The translations under genes were made by a program, and so were the position numbers. From the NCBI GenBank assembly GCA_958496175.1, contig OY292274.1, forward strand, positions 32,279,482 through 32,343,481: a DNA stretch of 64,000 nucleotides, in the 5' to 3' direction. Below the pieces are notes generated by a model. The model was not told where the DNA came from. It made no database searches and worked only from the letters and a program-made list of their open reading frames with translations. This DNA is from Sisyra terminalis. Taxonomy: Eukaryota > Arthropoda > Insecta > Neuroptera > Sisyridae. Positions 11,100 through 24,200 of the stretch are shown here, piece by piece. Numbering within the stretch: the first letter of the stretch is position 1; every line of letters begins with the position of its first letter.

Positions 11100-14000
11100 A
11101 CTTTATATTTATAACTTCAAATTACTAAAGGACATTATATTATTATTTTTTCACGCTTAATTTTAGAGAAAATAAGGACAGCTTTCTATCATCGATTTCT
11201 TAAATTTAGTTTTAAACCAACAATTTCCTCATACTTAGGAATAGTTTATTGTTGCATTAATAAACACTCATTTTTGTGTCAGCGAATGTATGGTCAATTT
11301 ATCATTATAATTTTTTTAAGCATAAAATATTTTTACAAAATAAATAAATGCATTTCTCTGTTTTTTTACTGCCATCAAATGCTTTATTTTTTTTTCTAAT
11401 ATTTAATATTGAATTTGACATAATTTTGTTGGTATGATAAAGATACCCTCTTATACTTTACTATGCCTGTATCTTCATATTCGCTCATAGCTCGAAACAG
11501 TAATAAAGTTCATTATTCTATGAACTTTGAAGTAACATTAGAATGCATATCAACATCGTTACGGATTGTACCTGGTGCAGAAAAGCGGCTTCCCTTCTGT
11601 GCCATTTTCATAAACTATTCCTGAAAATTTCATGAAAGATAAGTTGTCTTTCGTATCTTTCCATCATTTTTGGTAGTAAAATATCCAATTTTACTTAATA
11701 TACACATAAATGACAAACATAAGGCAAAAAACGGAAACAGTAAAGACTGATTTCTTGCGACGTTTGTATATTATAGATGCTTATATACTCTACGGATATA
11801 CATGTCATATATTATGTATAATGTATATGTAAGGAGATTTATATTAAAGTACCTTTGTATTCTTTTGAAATTATTTTTTTTAGAAAAGACTAAATGCAAT
11901 GGATCTTTCTTCAGTCATTTAATGTTAAAATGTCTTAAGAACATCAAATCGATCTCAGCTAATTTTAAATCAGGAAATAATTTAATATTTTTTTACTAAA
12001 GTTATCCAAGTTTTATACATTTTAAAAATATGAACGATATTATTACTTGAACATTTTCTTTCAATACTATGATTGTAGATCAGATATGATATAGATTATC
12101 TTCTTTTTCAAAATAACATTTTACTATGATTACGACTAAAAAATTGGTATAAATTTACGTACAAGCAGAGTGGAATCCTTTTTAAAAATATTTTGATTAT
12201 TTATCCATAATTATTTTTAAAACGATATTCTTCTACGAAAAATTATTTATAAATATATTTTTACCATATATTTTATATAAAGCTTGCATATCCTTTCTTT
12301 TAGTCATTTAAAAATTAATTTGCTCTCTTTTCAAAACTCATAATATGCAATAGATAACATATTACCTGTGATTGCATTCATTTTTCTTATTTTAGTTATT
12401 TAAAAATATAAAATTCCTTAAAGGAAGTTATAGATAGACGGAAATGGTTTTATATTTTCAGTTTTAGAAATACATGCACGGAAATAGTTTTATAGAAGTA
12501 ATATGAAATGCCACTTTTAATTGAAAAGTTTGTTAAATTCTAAGTGTGATAAAGCCTATTACAATTATTTTATATTTAAATGAATTCTCAAATTTTACAT
12601 ATTCCAATCACGATTCGAAGAAAATCTTTATAAATTTACGTGTGTTGAAAAACAAATAGAGAAAGAAATGCTTTTCAATGTTGATCTCTAAAGATATAAA
12701 AAATACAAGGTTGAAGAAAGTTTTTACAAGAATAAACAATTCACTTTTCATTTCTACTGTGCGTTACAATGTAAAAACTAAGAACTTTATTTTAATTTGT
12801 GGATGCATTTAAATTAGAACACAAATACAGTAAGTAACTTTAATACGGCAGTAAGCATATATTTACATGGAAAACTTTTTAGCTTTATTATGATTGCTAT
12901 TTGAAAAATATTATAGTCATGTAAAAGACATTATTCATTTATGTAAATAGGTGACTGTATCATTATTTCAAGTACTATAAATTAAAATTCTATCGTTAAA
13001 ACTTTGAAATTTTAAATGTTTATATTTTATAAAAGCAAAAGCAATTAGCTTAAACCATTGCTGATATTTAATTTAAATGCCAAATTTACAGTTTATTTTT
13101 TTACTTTTAATAACAATGAAATGATTAAATTTTTTGTGTTATTATTCACTCTTATAGGGTGTACTTACATTTTCAATTTTAATAAATCCCTTGTATTTTA
13201 TATCTTATATTCAATTTTATAAAACATTTCTATTTCAACCAATTTGATTTTTCATGGTTTTGAAATTCTATCAACGGATAAACTGTAAGCAATGTAGAAA
13301 ACGTCTCTGTGGGTTTTTTGTTGATATAAAGCTTTACCAAATGTTAATATTGCAATTGATTTATCGTTTTATTGATGTAACTTTTATTGCACACTTCGCT
13401 ATTTGTAATCAAAATTTTAGATTTTAAAGGTATTTTTAATTAATTCTGGATTAATAGTGATAAATTATCTGTGAATGTATATAAAAAAATTCAAAAATAA
13501 TGAAAATGCATTTCCTATTTGAAAGTTTAAAGTATATAAAAATAAAACTTAAATTCTGTATATAATCATTGGAGAATAATACATTGTAGACTTTGTAGTT
13601 ATCGATTTTTCACATGATATTTACATGGATACAATCACCACCTGACGGTTACGTTTAACTTTCTTTATTTTTAATAGAAGCATGAATAAAGTTGACATAT
13701 ATTTTAGTCCATACATAATCAAGATATAGCGATACATATACATATCTATAAAAATACTATCCTTACTATCCACAAAAATCTGTTCACTATTACAACTATT
13801 CAGAACTAGTACTGAAATAACTTGATAAAAGGTATATTACATAGGACAATAATCCGATTTTAAAATATGATTTAATACCCAAATAATTTACAAACCGTCC
13901 TAAGAACGCTTCATAATCGTATAGTTAAAGTTCATATTTCGAAATCACTTAAAGGCTTAACCTCCAGCCAAAAATTAATAATGAAATTTAAATTATTTGC

Positions 14001-15730
14001 TCTTTAATATTAATTTATGCATTTAATATTATGTTTACAACATTAGAGAAAAAATAATTTTTCATTGTATTTTCCTATTTAATACTAACTTCATTAAAGA
14101 AACTTTATAAAGGTTTTATTGATGCAAAAGAATTAAAGCTAAGTCAGCAATTACTTTTTCTATTAATCACTTAAAACATAGATACTACATAGCCCGAAAA
14201 AAATTGGTGAAAGTAAAACGTTAACTAAATAATTTTTTCGAAGTAATTCGAGCTTTTTTTTCCAAATTCATTTCTAGAAACGAATTGGTTCGATGTAGTT
14301 TTCTTCGTGTTCCAATTTCGATAAAATGGTTTCTCGATAACAATAGGACTAAACGAGGGAACATTTGTATACATATATGTGTATGTGATTCTCACTCAAT
14401 CTAATAAAATAGAACTGGAAAAGTTAAACTGAATGGTAAATTTATTTGTCAAATGTAATTAAATTGAATTAATCATTCTTTGGCTAATATTAGGCTTATA
14501 TAGTTCTATTAACTTGAAGAAACTAGTCGAACTAATAGCGTGTTGATGAAAACTGTTATCAAATAAAGGCTAATTCATCTTTTTGTTATAATAACATTTC
14601 TATGAGATGTGTCCTAATTTCCAGTCAATCAATTTCCAATTAATGCGTTCTACGCATAACAAAATCATGGGCCATTAAATTAAAATACAAATATCTTATT
14701 AAATATTATAGTAAAACTATCGAACTTCCTTGTAAAATATTCTCATAAAAGTAAATATGAAAAGGTAAAACGCTATAACGTTAGCTTGTAAAGAAAACGT
14801 TCAGATAATTGCAGTAGCAATGAGGTGATTGGCCGCTGCACTAGCTGTGCGTGATTTCTTATAATATAAAGCTTTTGCTGTAGCGAAAGCAAAAATATCT
14901 CATTGACTATTTTACCTATAATAACCTGAAATCCTTAATTGGCATTTTATCTAAGTATAATCAATGATAGGAAATTAACTTTCAAAGTTTATAAACTTCA
15001 ATGCATGTTTTCAATTTCTAACTTAAATAATATTTTTAAATTTTTTACCTTACCTATTTATTAGTTAACTGTATTTTATATTCATTTTATTCGCCTTAGT
15101 CGTTATATAAACGAGAAAAATCAATGCAGTGTGAAAATATTTTCGATCGAATAAACATTTTAAGGTGCAAGATTTTTTTTAATATGAAAAGAGCTTTGAA
15201 TTATTCATTAAAATTTTAATTAACTCCTTATAATTTCCAACAAATAAATTTTATACCAGAATATTCTGATGAATAGATAGACGATACGATATGCTAATGA
15301 TATCTATATACAATAGGTGGGTGAGCTTTTATCACTCTTGTAAAACAATGAATGTAATATTGTTTCTTACGTAAAATTTAATTACAAAACACAAACCTTT
15401 GTAAATACAATAATAAGTGATCTTTATTTTAAATTTTATAATCAAATTTGACATTAATTTGCTACGAATAACGTTTTCTGTCAACAACAAAAAATAAGGT
15501 CATTATAAAAGTATTCGTGCATTTTAATGATTAAAATCCTTATTTAGGAAAGTTGGGCAATTTAATAGATAGTTATTGAATATTTACTACAATGTTAAGA
15601 ATTCTTGAACATTTTCAAAACTATCAAGCAGAAGTCAATAGCTATCGTCTCATTCTTAAGTTCTAATCTCTTTTAGATAAGGAAAGTTTAAAATCAGCGT
15701 TCGTAGTTTGTGGGCTTACTCCTACAATCC
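11100..15730. other. Long AT-rich non-coding stretch, probable intron
   Basis: No credible exon, RNA gene or paired repeat was recognised. Open frames are short and dominated by Lys, Asn, Ile, Phe and Leu codons, as expected from base composition. A small GC-richer patch at 14820-14860 (GATTGGCCGCTGCACTAGC) stands alone without context. Confidence 0.4.
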
Positions 15731-15737
15731 CCACTAA

Positions 15738-15900
15738 TAATATAAATGGGAAAGTAATTCTGTCTATCTGTTGCACTTTCACGCCTAAACTGCTTAATCG
15801 GTTTTGATAAAATTTGGTTCTGAGATAAGTTAGATCTTGGAGAAGGATACAGGAATTTTCGTTGCGAAAAAAGCTTGAAAGAATTGAAATAAGGGGTAAA
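15738..15900 (+). repeat. Interspersed repeat with a module common in insect genomes
   Basis: The stretch running from AATATAAATGGGAAAGTAAT through TCTGTCTATCTGTTGCACTT, CACGCCTAAACTGCT and TTTTGATAAAATTTGG is a recurrent module I recognise from many insect genomes. I do not assign it to a class. It lies upstream of the TIR element at 15938 and the Helitron fossil at 16858; whether it belongs to the same Helitron is not shown. Confidence 0.5.
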
Positions 15901-15937
15901 AGTATATATAAAAGTTTGTCATTATTTTGTAGATTAA

Positions 15938-16456
15938 ACCCCGGAGTATAGATACTAGGAGTTCGAACGTAATGTTAAAAAAATGGCATCAATTGAGGTC
16001 CAGTATTAATAAAACGTGCTACACTTCACAAAGTACCTACGTGTTTCAATCATTACAGGGGAAATGTGTTATTAAAATTTTTTAATTCCAATCTTCCGCA
16101 CGATGGGAAATCTGTCAAGATATGGCGCTGCCACATGAGTGTCTGGAGTACTAACTTATGTTACTTTACAGAAATACCAAATAGTTACTTTAGAGAAATT
16201 ACATAGTTCCGATTTATGTTAGTACTGTAAACCCACTAATGGCGGCGCCACATTGAGACATAATTCCCTTCATGTGTTGCAAGATTTATATACCTTCTTA
16301 AATCCTTAAAGACCTTAGGTACGTTCTAAATACTTGAGTTATAAGTGACAGAAAAGAGAACTGTGATAGTGGTTTGTTATTGTGTACATAAATATTGAGA
16401 AAAAGCCTATACCTATACAATTCGGATTTCGGACTCCTTGTATCTATACTCCGTGG
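15938..16456. mobile_element. TIR element (MITE), about 519 bp
   Basis: The left end AACCCCGGAGTATAGATAC is mirrored on the minus strand at the right end as AACCACGGAGTATAGATAC. The inverted repeat continues to about 31 bp (AGGAGTTCGAA versus AGGAGTCCGAA). Inside are two related GC-rich words, TGGCGCTGCCACATGAG at about 16123 and TGGCGGCGCCACATTGAG at about 16240, which give secondary-structure potential. TTAA occurs next to each end but is offset by one base, so I do not claim a piggyBac target site. There is no coding capacity. Confidence 0.7.
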
Positions 16457-16857
16457 TTAAAACAATGAAACTTTATATATAGACAATTGATAAAAAATAA
16501 ATAAACATTTGTTTAAGCATTTTTGAAATTTCTACTAACGATGAAAGTTTGTATGGAAATCCAAACAAATCTATTTATCCTATATACTATATTTATTAAA
16601 AAGATCTACATGAAAAAATAACTACCTTCATAATACTACTAAATTACCGGCGTGTATGAAACTCTGAAATGGTAGTTACTTTAGCATAGTAGTACCATGG
16701 ATAGTGGTCTATTGTTCGTCTTCTTTGTCTAAAATGTTCAACTTTCATATAAATTTCAAGGGTTGCAGTTTAGTACGTGCTATCAAATAAGAAAATGTAC
16801 CATATATGCAAATATATTGATAAGGGTAGTGACCAAGCTTTTTTCAATTTCAGAAAC

Positions 16858-17740
16858 ATAGAGCACATGAATCTCATAGATGAAGTGTAAACATACCAAC
16901 TTTGTCGTTATATCAACAGTAACGAAATGGTGTGGCGGCTGTTAGGGTTTCCGTTGCAAGAAAAGCACGTCACACACCTCAGTGTGCACTTAAAAAATGG
17001 TGAACGTGTCTTTTTTATTGATAACAATTTTCAACACTCGCTAACACTTCTAACATGATCTCTCTCCAAGAGATGAATTTACAAGTATATTGAGCAGTAT
17101 GTTGAGGTACCAAGGTATTCCCATGTAACAGAAAAAGAAGAGAATGGAATGGTCAAATTTTAAGAACTCCTGTTCCGAATTAGCCTAGTGTCAAATCTGG
17201 AGATGTCTTGGGTTGAGTTAAGATCCATATTAATAATATGGAATGTTCTTGTTTGAGAATGCTTTTACACTATGTGTGTTTGTTAAAAACAAAAAAAATG
17301 TGTGTAATGTCTTTCAGAAATCTCATAAAGCTCAATTAGCAGTAATTTTCGAGATTCCAAGATGCATGTGAGGTAAAAGGATTGTTAGAGAACGGTAATC
17401 ATTGGGACGTTATTCTGGACGATGCTGCACAATGTAGGTCAGCGTCCAACGTGAGAGAGCATTCCGCAAAATGAATTGCGACATGTGAACTTTTAAACTC
17501 TCAACAATTGTGGAAGAAGTACAAAAATTATATAGCGGATAATATGTATCCCAGATTACAGGAATATAATCCGAATGTTTCATACCAAGATTTAATTTAC
17601 TAAGGCCCCAATAAAGATTGAAAATCAAGGAATAATTATCGCTGGTCAAGATTTATCTGGTTTTAAGATAAGTAGACCACAAAGAATTGGATTAGTTAGT
17701 CGTTATTTAATACGAGAATTATATTACGATACTGTTTCAT
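16858..17740 (+). pseudogene. Helitron helicase fossil (linker between Rep and Pif1-type helicase)
   Basis: Plus-strand frames read in order: TYQLCRYINSNEMVWRLLGF, HLSVHLKNGERVFFIDNN, RFQDACEVKGLLENGNHWDV, ILDDAAQCRSASNVRE, LWKKYKNYIADNMYPRLQEY, then KIENQGIIIAGQDLSGFKIS and RYLIRELYYDT. These match the conserved Helitron region upstream of the Pif1-like helicase core (R.I.S.EAVWR, HL.VHLENGQRV, F..AC..LGLLE.D.HW, L.EA......LR.LFA, LW..YK..M.ED). Stops and frame changes interrupt it, for example TAA in DEV-TYQ and TGA after HSAK. The helicase ATP-binding motifs and the Rep domain were not found, so it is a dead fragment. Confidence 0.8.
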
Positions 17741-19939
17741 TATGACGTAGGCAGTTCCCCTTTTGAAGCCAGAACCCAAAGTAGTCTTCAAAAAAAGTAA
17801 CCAGAGGCGAATTAGATGTCGAGAAAGCCATAGCCAAGCATTTCATCTGCGTCCCCCTAGCGGCTATAAATTACAAATTTTTACTAGTACTAAACACTGA
17901 TGACTTTAGTTAGCATTAATACAAGTGTGGAGAAATAAGGTACCCTAAGTTGGAGTTAGCATTTCCTTACTAACACAACTAGTTTTAAGTAAAGACGTGG
18001 ATAGTTATCATCAAATTCCAAAATTGGGAAGAAAAAAAATATAAAAAAAAATAATAGGTAACTTGTTTTTTCTTTTTTTGTTAAGTTTGTAGTACTTGTA
18101 AAACTAGATTTTACCAATATAGTGGTCCCAGAAAACACTTATTTTAAACGAATTATAAGGACGATTTATAATTCTGAAAAGGAGGGAATGATTTTTACAG
18201 ACCATACCATCATTAAATCGTGTCTGTTATTGTTATTAGAAAGCAAAATGTTTCGCCCTTATCATTGTTACGTAAATATAATATTCCTCTGTAAAGTGAT
18301 ATTTGTCGTCTTGCCTCGTCGAAACGAACCACTTCTATCTCTCTTTTGTACTTACAGCAAAGATTTTCACTAAAGTCAATATGAATGATGTTCTAATCTT
18401 TAATAAACAAGAAAAAATGGTAAATTTAAGATTTAAATAAACAAAGAAATTAAAAAAAAGTCAAGTTCGACTAGTTTAAAGGCCATTACCTCTTATATCG
18501 TAATTCCCTCGTTTCAATTTGAAATGAGGAAATGAAGGTGAGGAACGACTAAATGAAGTATAACTTAAAAATTCTTGGTTCATAAACAATTGTTACTTCT
18601 GAATTTTTGTCCAAGTTTACCATCCCTGACAACCTACTTTGCAGTGCAATTATTATTAAGATATAGTAAATACCTCTATTTTTCCAATGTTTCAATTTTT
18701 CTTTTTGGATGTCCCAAAAGGTGCTGGAAAAACTTTTCTTTTTGAATTACTATAAGCTTAAATTTGGAAAGATAAAGGAAAATAACTATACAACGGAAAC
18801 AAAGTCATAGACAAATTTAGTCTTCAATAAATATATATTCTTAAGTAATTGTGAAAAACTGTACATATACAAAACTTAAAAATATAGTTTTTAAATAGTT
18901 ATAATTAATATGCGTTATTATATTTATATTGATTCTGGACGTCATCTTTTACTTAATAGCTATCTGGAGAAAAATAGTTTTGCCACCTCGTCAAAATTTG
19001 AGGAAGTTTTGATACGATACTGCCATGTTATATAGTAGGGCATTCAAACAAATTGCATTCAATAATTAATCAAATATTTCTGCTCCAAATAATAATGAAC
19101 AGTAATAACAGTAGGTAATACAGATTAACCTTTTCCGGTAACTTTAACAGGTGCCACAAAGCGAATTAAAGTTGATATTGTATTTCCCTACAAGCTTTTT
19201 CATTATTTGTTTATTTGAGCTAAAAACTAATGGAAAAGACTTTTTAATGGATGAGTTGTTGCCGTATTACATACTCATATGAAATTTTGGATAAACAAAT
19301 ATTAGGAAACACTCAAAGTTTTTGATTTTTACCATTCTTTCTAATATTATAGAAATGAACTTTAAAAAAAAAAAGTTATTAATAATCTTAAGCAGTGAAA
19401 AAAATAAATAAAAACAGCATTGAAAAAGTCATAATTATAATATGAATTTTTAATAACATGTTGGCACCTATTAACAATTTTAGTAAACGTTAAAATTGGT
19501 AAGAATTATTTTAATTTAATATGACCGTATTATACAATGAATCTAGTTAGGCATGGGGAGGGGAGTTAAGAATCGAAAAAAGTTTACACAAATGAAAATT
19601 CTAAAGCTATTTTTAATGATAGAATACAATGATTATCAAGAATGGAAAATTGTAATTCTCTTGTAAAAAACTTTACCCTATTTTTTTAAAACTAACCTAT
19701 TTATAAATGAGTCATTTGCTTGGCGTTAATTAAAGCTGAAATGAAATTATAACTAAGTTGAAAGCTTAGTTTTTTTGCTTCAGTTTTATAAACTAGTTCG
19801 AGGAATTTAATTCTGCAAAACTTTTAATATCGTAATTCGAATTGAAAATAAGTGTGTAATTTGATTGCAATGAATATAATAATGCGATTCATTCAATATA
19901 AGCAAAAACGATGGATTTTATTATAAAACTTTTTAACAG
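17741..19939. other. Trpgamma: Non-coding DNA, end of the intron before the first TRP-gamma exon
   Basis: No exon is seen between the Helitron fossil and the acceptor AG at 19938-19939. The S6/pore exon of a TRPC channel (SF-LLN-LIAMMSNSYQ-type sequence) was searched for by eye in the whole upstream part of the window and not found, so it probably lies outside and the intron exceeds 19.9 kb. Confidence 0.45.
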
Positions 19940-20134
19940 GAAAGAGCAGATGTCGAATGGAAATTCGCTAGGAGTAAGTTATGGATAAGTTTTTTTGAGG
20001 AAGGCGGAACGGTTCCGCCACCGTTTAATATAATTCCAACGCCAAAAAGTGTTTATTACGTTCTTCAATGGCTTCGTAGGAAAATGTGCGGACATTCTCG
20101 AGCTGCAAGAACTGAACATATGCGCACAATTCGG
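19940..20134 (+). CDS. Trpgamma: TRP-gamma exon (a): TRP box and post-S6 segment
   Basis: This is the first recognised exon of a TRPC-type cation channel, the insect TRP-gamma orthologue by my recollection of the family. Its 65 codons ([15 protein letters not shown], then a Pro-rich [14 protein letters not shown]) carry the TRP box EWKFAR at 19955-19972, which lies just after the sixth membrane helix and couples gating to the pore. The acceptor TTTTTAACAG ends at 19939 and the donor GTAAAA begins at 20135; the exon starts and ends in phase 0. The upstream membrane domain is not in this window. TRP and TRPL share the TRP box, but the later exons favour TRP-gamma. Confidence 0.93.
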
Positions 20135-20194
20135 GTAAAAAATATCATATCTTCTTGATTTATTAAAATAAATTTAAAATTTATTCATTTTCAG

Positions 20195-20236
20195 CGAAAA
20201 GTGAAACAAGCGAGCGAACGTGATTTTCGTTATCAG
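20195..20236 (+). CDS. Trpgamma: TRP-gamma exon (b): 14-codon micro-exon
   Basis: The exon encodes RKVKQASERDFRYQ, a basic segment that follows directly after ...MRTIR of the previous exon, as in other TRP-gamma proteins. It is 42 bp long, starts and ends in phase 0, and is bounded by TTTTCAG and GTAAGAGC. The intron in front of it is only 60 bp (20135-20194). Confidence 0.92.
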
Positions 20237-20308
20237 GTAAGAGCTAAAGAAGTGAATTAAAGCTCAGAGTTTATCTTTTATTTATGTATTTCATAAATGA
20301 TTTTATAG

Positions 20309-20492
20309 AGTATTATGCGAAATTTAGTACGACGTTATGTTACGGTTGAGCAAAGAAAGGCTGAGAGTCAGGGAGTGACTGAAGATGATGTTAATGAAAT
20401 TAAACAAGATATAAGTGCGTTCCGTTGTGAATTAATCGAAATTCTGAAAAATAGCGGCATGAATACATCTACTGCTTCTGGAATAGGAGCTG
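20309..20492 (+). CDS. Trpgamma: TRP-gamma exon (c): conserved cytoplasmic helix
   Basis: It encodes SIMRNLVRRYVTVEQRKAES, then GVTEDDVNEIKQDISAFRCE and ILKNSGMNT. This helical region is strongly conserved in arthropod TRP/TRP-gamma channels and follows the TRP box in the proximal C-terminus. The acceptor is the AG at 20307-20308 (giving Ser-Ile-Met) and the donor is GTATAT at 20493. It starts in phase 0 and ends one base into a glycine codon completed by the next exon. Introns on both sides are 65-72 bp. Confidence 0.93.
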
Positions 20493-20557
20493 GTATATAC
20501 TTATTTCAAACAAAAAAAAATACGTTTTATATTAAGTTATTGTTGTTTGATATCTAG

Positions 20558-20864
20558 GCTCTGGAGGAAAGAAAAATCGTCAGAAAGAACGTCGTTTAAT
20601 GAAAGGATTTAACATTGCTCCTACTCCACCGACGTCTGCACAACTTCCTCCTGTCGCTGAGTTTATCGCTTCCTTACAACAACATCATCAAGAAAATACA
20701 CAACATCACGATCTTTTCGGTTCAACATTATCGAATATTTTTGGGAGTCATTTAAGTTCAACACCTAAGAAATCACCTCATCATTCCCATAGTGTTTCGA
20801 TATCACAAAATAGTGTATGCGAAGATCCAACCTATCACACTGGAAGTGGAAGAGGACTTAGCAG
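20558..20864 (+). CDS. Trpgamma: TRP-gamma exon (d): basic KKNRQKERR motif and His/Gln-rich linker
   Basis: The exon completes a glycine codon and reads GSGGKKNRQKERRLMKGFNI then APTPPTSAQLPPVAEF, a signature of TRP-gamma tails. A low-complexity stretch rich in His, Gln and Ser follows (QQHHQENTQHHDLF, HHSHSVSISQNS). The acceptor is TATCTAG ending at 20557 and the donor GTAAAG begins at 20865; the exon ends in phase 2 (AG of an Ser/Arg codon). The distal linker is poorly conserved between insects, which fits a disordered tail. Confidence 0.92.
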
Positions 20865-20981
20865 GTAAAGAATAGATAAAATTGTTGTGTAGCATATTAT
20901 CTGCCAACATACTCGTATACATAAAAAATTCAAAAATCCCTACGGGTATATTCATATTTATGAATGCAAACATTTTTTCAG

Positions 20982-21268
20982 TCGATTTCATGCAAAGCGT
21001 ACATCATCGCACAAACGCCGTTGGGGCACATTAATTGAAGCAGCGAAAGTTGGTCGAGTGTCCCGATTTATTGGACGCTCTCGTTCTGAAGATTCTGTGT
21101 GCAATTCACATTGTCCCGATAGTAATCATAGTCACAGCAATAGCCCAGCATCTGATGAAAATGGATCGGAAAGCCCCAGTGATTCAAATCCCAGTTTAGA
21201 CACCCCTGACGATATTCAACATCAACCCCGACACACGTCATCTTCTACACATAGCCACCATGGATTAG
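20982..21268 (+). CDS. Trpgamma: TRP-gamma exon (e): RRWGTLIEAAKVG block and Ser/His-rich tail
   Basis: After a phase-2 join (AG|T, Ser) the exon reads SRFHAKRTSSHKRRWGTLIE, AAKVGRVSRFIGRSRSEDSV, CNSHCPDSNHSHSNSPAS, then an acidic and Ser-rich run to THSHHGL. The RWGTLIEAAKVG...SRSEDSVCNS block is conserved in TRP-gamma and is diagnostic against TRP and TRPL. The acceptor is TTTTTTCAG ending at 20981; the donor GTATAT begins at 21269, leaving one G for the next exon. Reading through the donor would stop after three codons. Confidence 0.92.
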
Positions 21269-24200
21269 GTATATTCCTCTAGTTTACGCACTTAGTGTTA
21301 TTTAAAAGTAACTTTTTTATTTCAATAGAGAAAATATAAACATTGCACTTCATTAAATACTATAAATATTTGAAGTTTTTTGCACAGTTTTATTACGAAT
21401 GTTCAAAACTGCTTGATTCCGTATTTTTTTCGTTTCACGTAATCGCTGTAAAAAGCTTAAAAATTAATGATCAATAAATAGATGTGCTTCGTCGTGTTGT
21501 TTTTTATATAAGCTATTTAACTTTTGTACTTTCTAGTACAATTATTTTCGTTTCGTTATTTTACGCTTAAATACAATATCCAATTTATTTGATTTATTTA
21601 AATTTCATTAATGCTTTTTCAATAGAACACACAATAACATATTTAAAGTAAGCTGAAGAACATTGAATTTACAATTTATTTTTATTAAATTTTACTTTTC
21701 AATGAATCAAAAATTACATGTTTCACTACCAAGACCTTTCATTTTTAGTATATTTAATTATCTATAAGTACCTATATGTAAAATGCATACTTATGCATAT
21801 ATGATATTCTTACGTCCTTCTGTACGTTTTTGCTTTTAATCCAATTTTCGAATAAATATTTGTTTTAAAGATGCTCTTATACAAAACTTACTATTTTAAA
21901 TTTTTTCTCTTTCTATCTGTCTTTTTCAAAACACAGAAGTATCCATGAGTTTAAATAAGTTTGATATTAAGATAGATATAAAACATTGTCCCTCACAATA
22001 GGATTTATATTATTACATAAAATTAATAAGGAAAGGCATCTCGTACGTAAAGCGAAAGATGGAAAAGTCGTAGTTCACATGTAGGTTCACCTAAATTACT
22101 GATATCTACGTATACTTCTTAGACTCCAGCGAATTTAAAAAAAAACAATTATTTTATATGGTTATTTGATACTGTTAATAAATCTTAACGTGTTTCTACA
22201 AAGTAGTAGATCTACACCAATAAGGTGTGGTGGATATTTATGCAGTGGTTCAATAATATATCATTAAATTTGATATTATGGTTATTTTCATATTAGCTAA
22301 GGATTAACAGTAATTAACGAGAAATCGGTTTTCGTAAAGTAGTTCAAATTTCAAATTCGAGGTAGTACCCATTGAAGTAAAGATCTTAGGAGAAACGTTT
22401 ATTTGTGAATCTTACTTACATAAATATATACAATATATAGTAGTAGTCGAGACTTTGTACTTCGGCTCAATTTAAATGTACATAATTTTTGAAGATCTTA
22501 TTTCCATTTAAAATAATATGTTTGAAAAAAAATACCGTTTTAATCATTTTTCAAATTTGGATAAGCTTTATCGAGAGTTTGAGAAAAGTTTTTATTTATG
22601 GGTAGTTAATTGATTCGCTTATGATAATATATATTTAAATACGTCACTTACATTACAGACATTAGGAATTAAAAATATCAATTTATATAATCGTGTGAAT
22701 GTCATGGGATAAATTTTAAAAAATTAAGCCAAAACTTAATACTACTGTTTTATTTAATTAAAAACTGGAGATCATGAGATGTGACCTTTTAAAGATATTC
22801 AAATCGTATTTTTGAGGTATAAATAACGTTTTTCGTTGGAAGAATATGAAAATTCTGATATACCACGAAATATGAAAAGCTAGAAAAGAAAAAAATTACC
22901 TACATTTTCTTAAAGTAGGCGAAATCGCAGGTAATAACTAGTAAAATATAAAATTGAACCATCAATCATATAAAATCAAATTATTATTTCAAAACTTTAA
23001 GTTTAACTATAAGTTTTATCACAGCATCCTCAACATAATATATTATTCATATACTTTATATTTATGAAAGACTGAAGAATCTCAACTCACGAACTAAATT
23101 TAATCCGTCACTTCCTTTAGTTCGGTCCGAGAAATAATATTGTCTTTATAAGAAAATAAAGCAAATAACTCTCTATTGGGTACAACTGAAATTGAGTTAA
23201 AAATTGCAAATAATATTTGTGAATTAAAAATGAAAATAATGTTCTCTTTTACAATTTATATACGATGTTTAAATTCAATGTTACGATTTTATTTAGTACC
23301 ATTTGAAAAATGTTGAATAAAAATATATATATATAGTTTATTCACTGTACGAATTCCAAGGGAAAAAGTATCAGATTTCAAGTAGAAGAATCATGAGTAA
23401 CTTCAGATTGATTGAAAATTTGTGTTCCAAATGAAAAACAAACAAAATTTAAGTGGAGTCAATTTTAGTTTTAAGGTTCATGAATTATAGTCTAATTCTA
23501 GTTATAAAGACCAACTATTTTTTTTCGATCTACAGCAAAGGTTGTAGTAAGAAAATCTACTTACAAGGATTAATCTCATTTGATCAAATTCTAATTATTA
23601 AGGATAACATTTTATATTGATTTTTTTTTCAACAAATAGAAAGTTTTCCAAGAGACTTCTTGGTGATTTGAAGTTGTAGAAGTTTTCAAATTAGAGAATT
23701 CCAACGTATAGAAATTGAACTGTTTTAAGAAGGATTATATAAGGGCTCGCGTCAATCACACTAAGAAAAACTATATAAATAGCATGAAAATATTTTTTTA
23801 AATAACCTCATTACTCAAGTTTCTACTGATACTTTTTCATCAAGATAAGTTTCAATTTTCATATTATTTATAAAATATTTTATCATTAGCAACTTCACAG
23901 ACATCAAGTCGAAGATCAACTAGATGTAAAGTTCAAATTTCGTAGAAATATAATAATTTGCTAATAAGCAAACAAAGATACTTATCAATTATCCACTAAG
24001 TTTTATCTTATAAAATCTACAGACGACAAAATCTTAAATTTCAACAATTGTTTAATTGAGTTATGAAATATCTTAAGCGCTGCAACACTTTTGTCAGTCT
24101 TAAAAATATTTACAAACCAATTCGAGCAAAATTAGGAAAAAAACCTACCACAGTATCATACTTAGGAATTAGATGCTTGTAGACGTAGGCTGCTAACAGG

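Noticed and set aside
15934..16460. piggyBac-type TTAA target site around the TIR element
   Set aside because: TTAA is present on both sides but shifted by one base relative to the aligned inverted repeats, so it is not a clean duplication.
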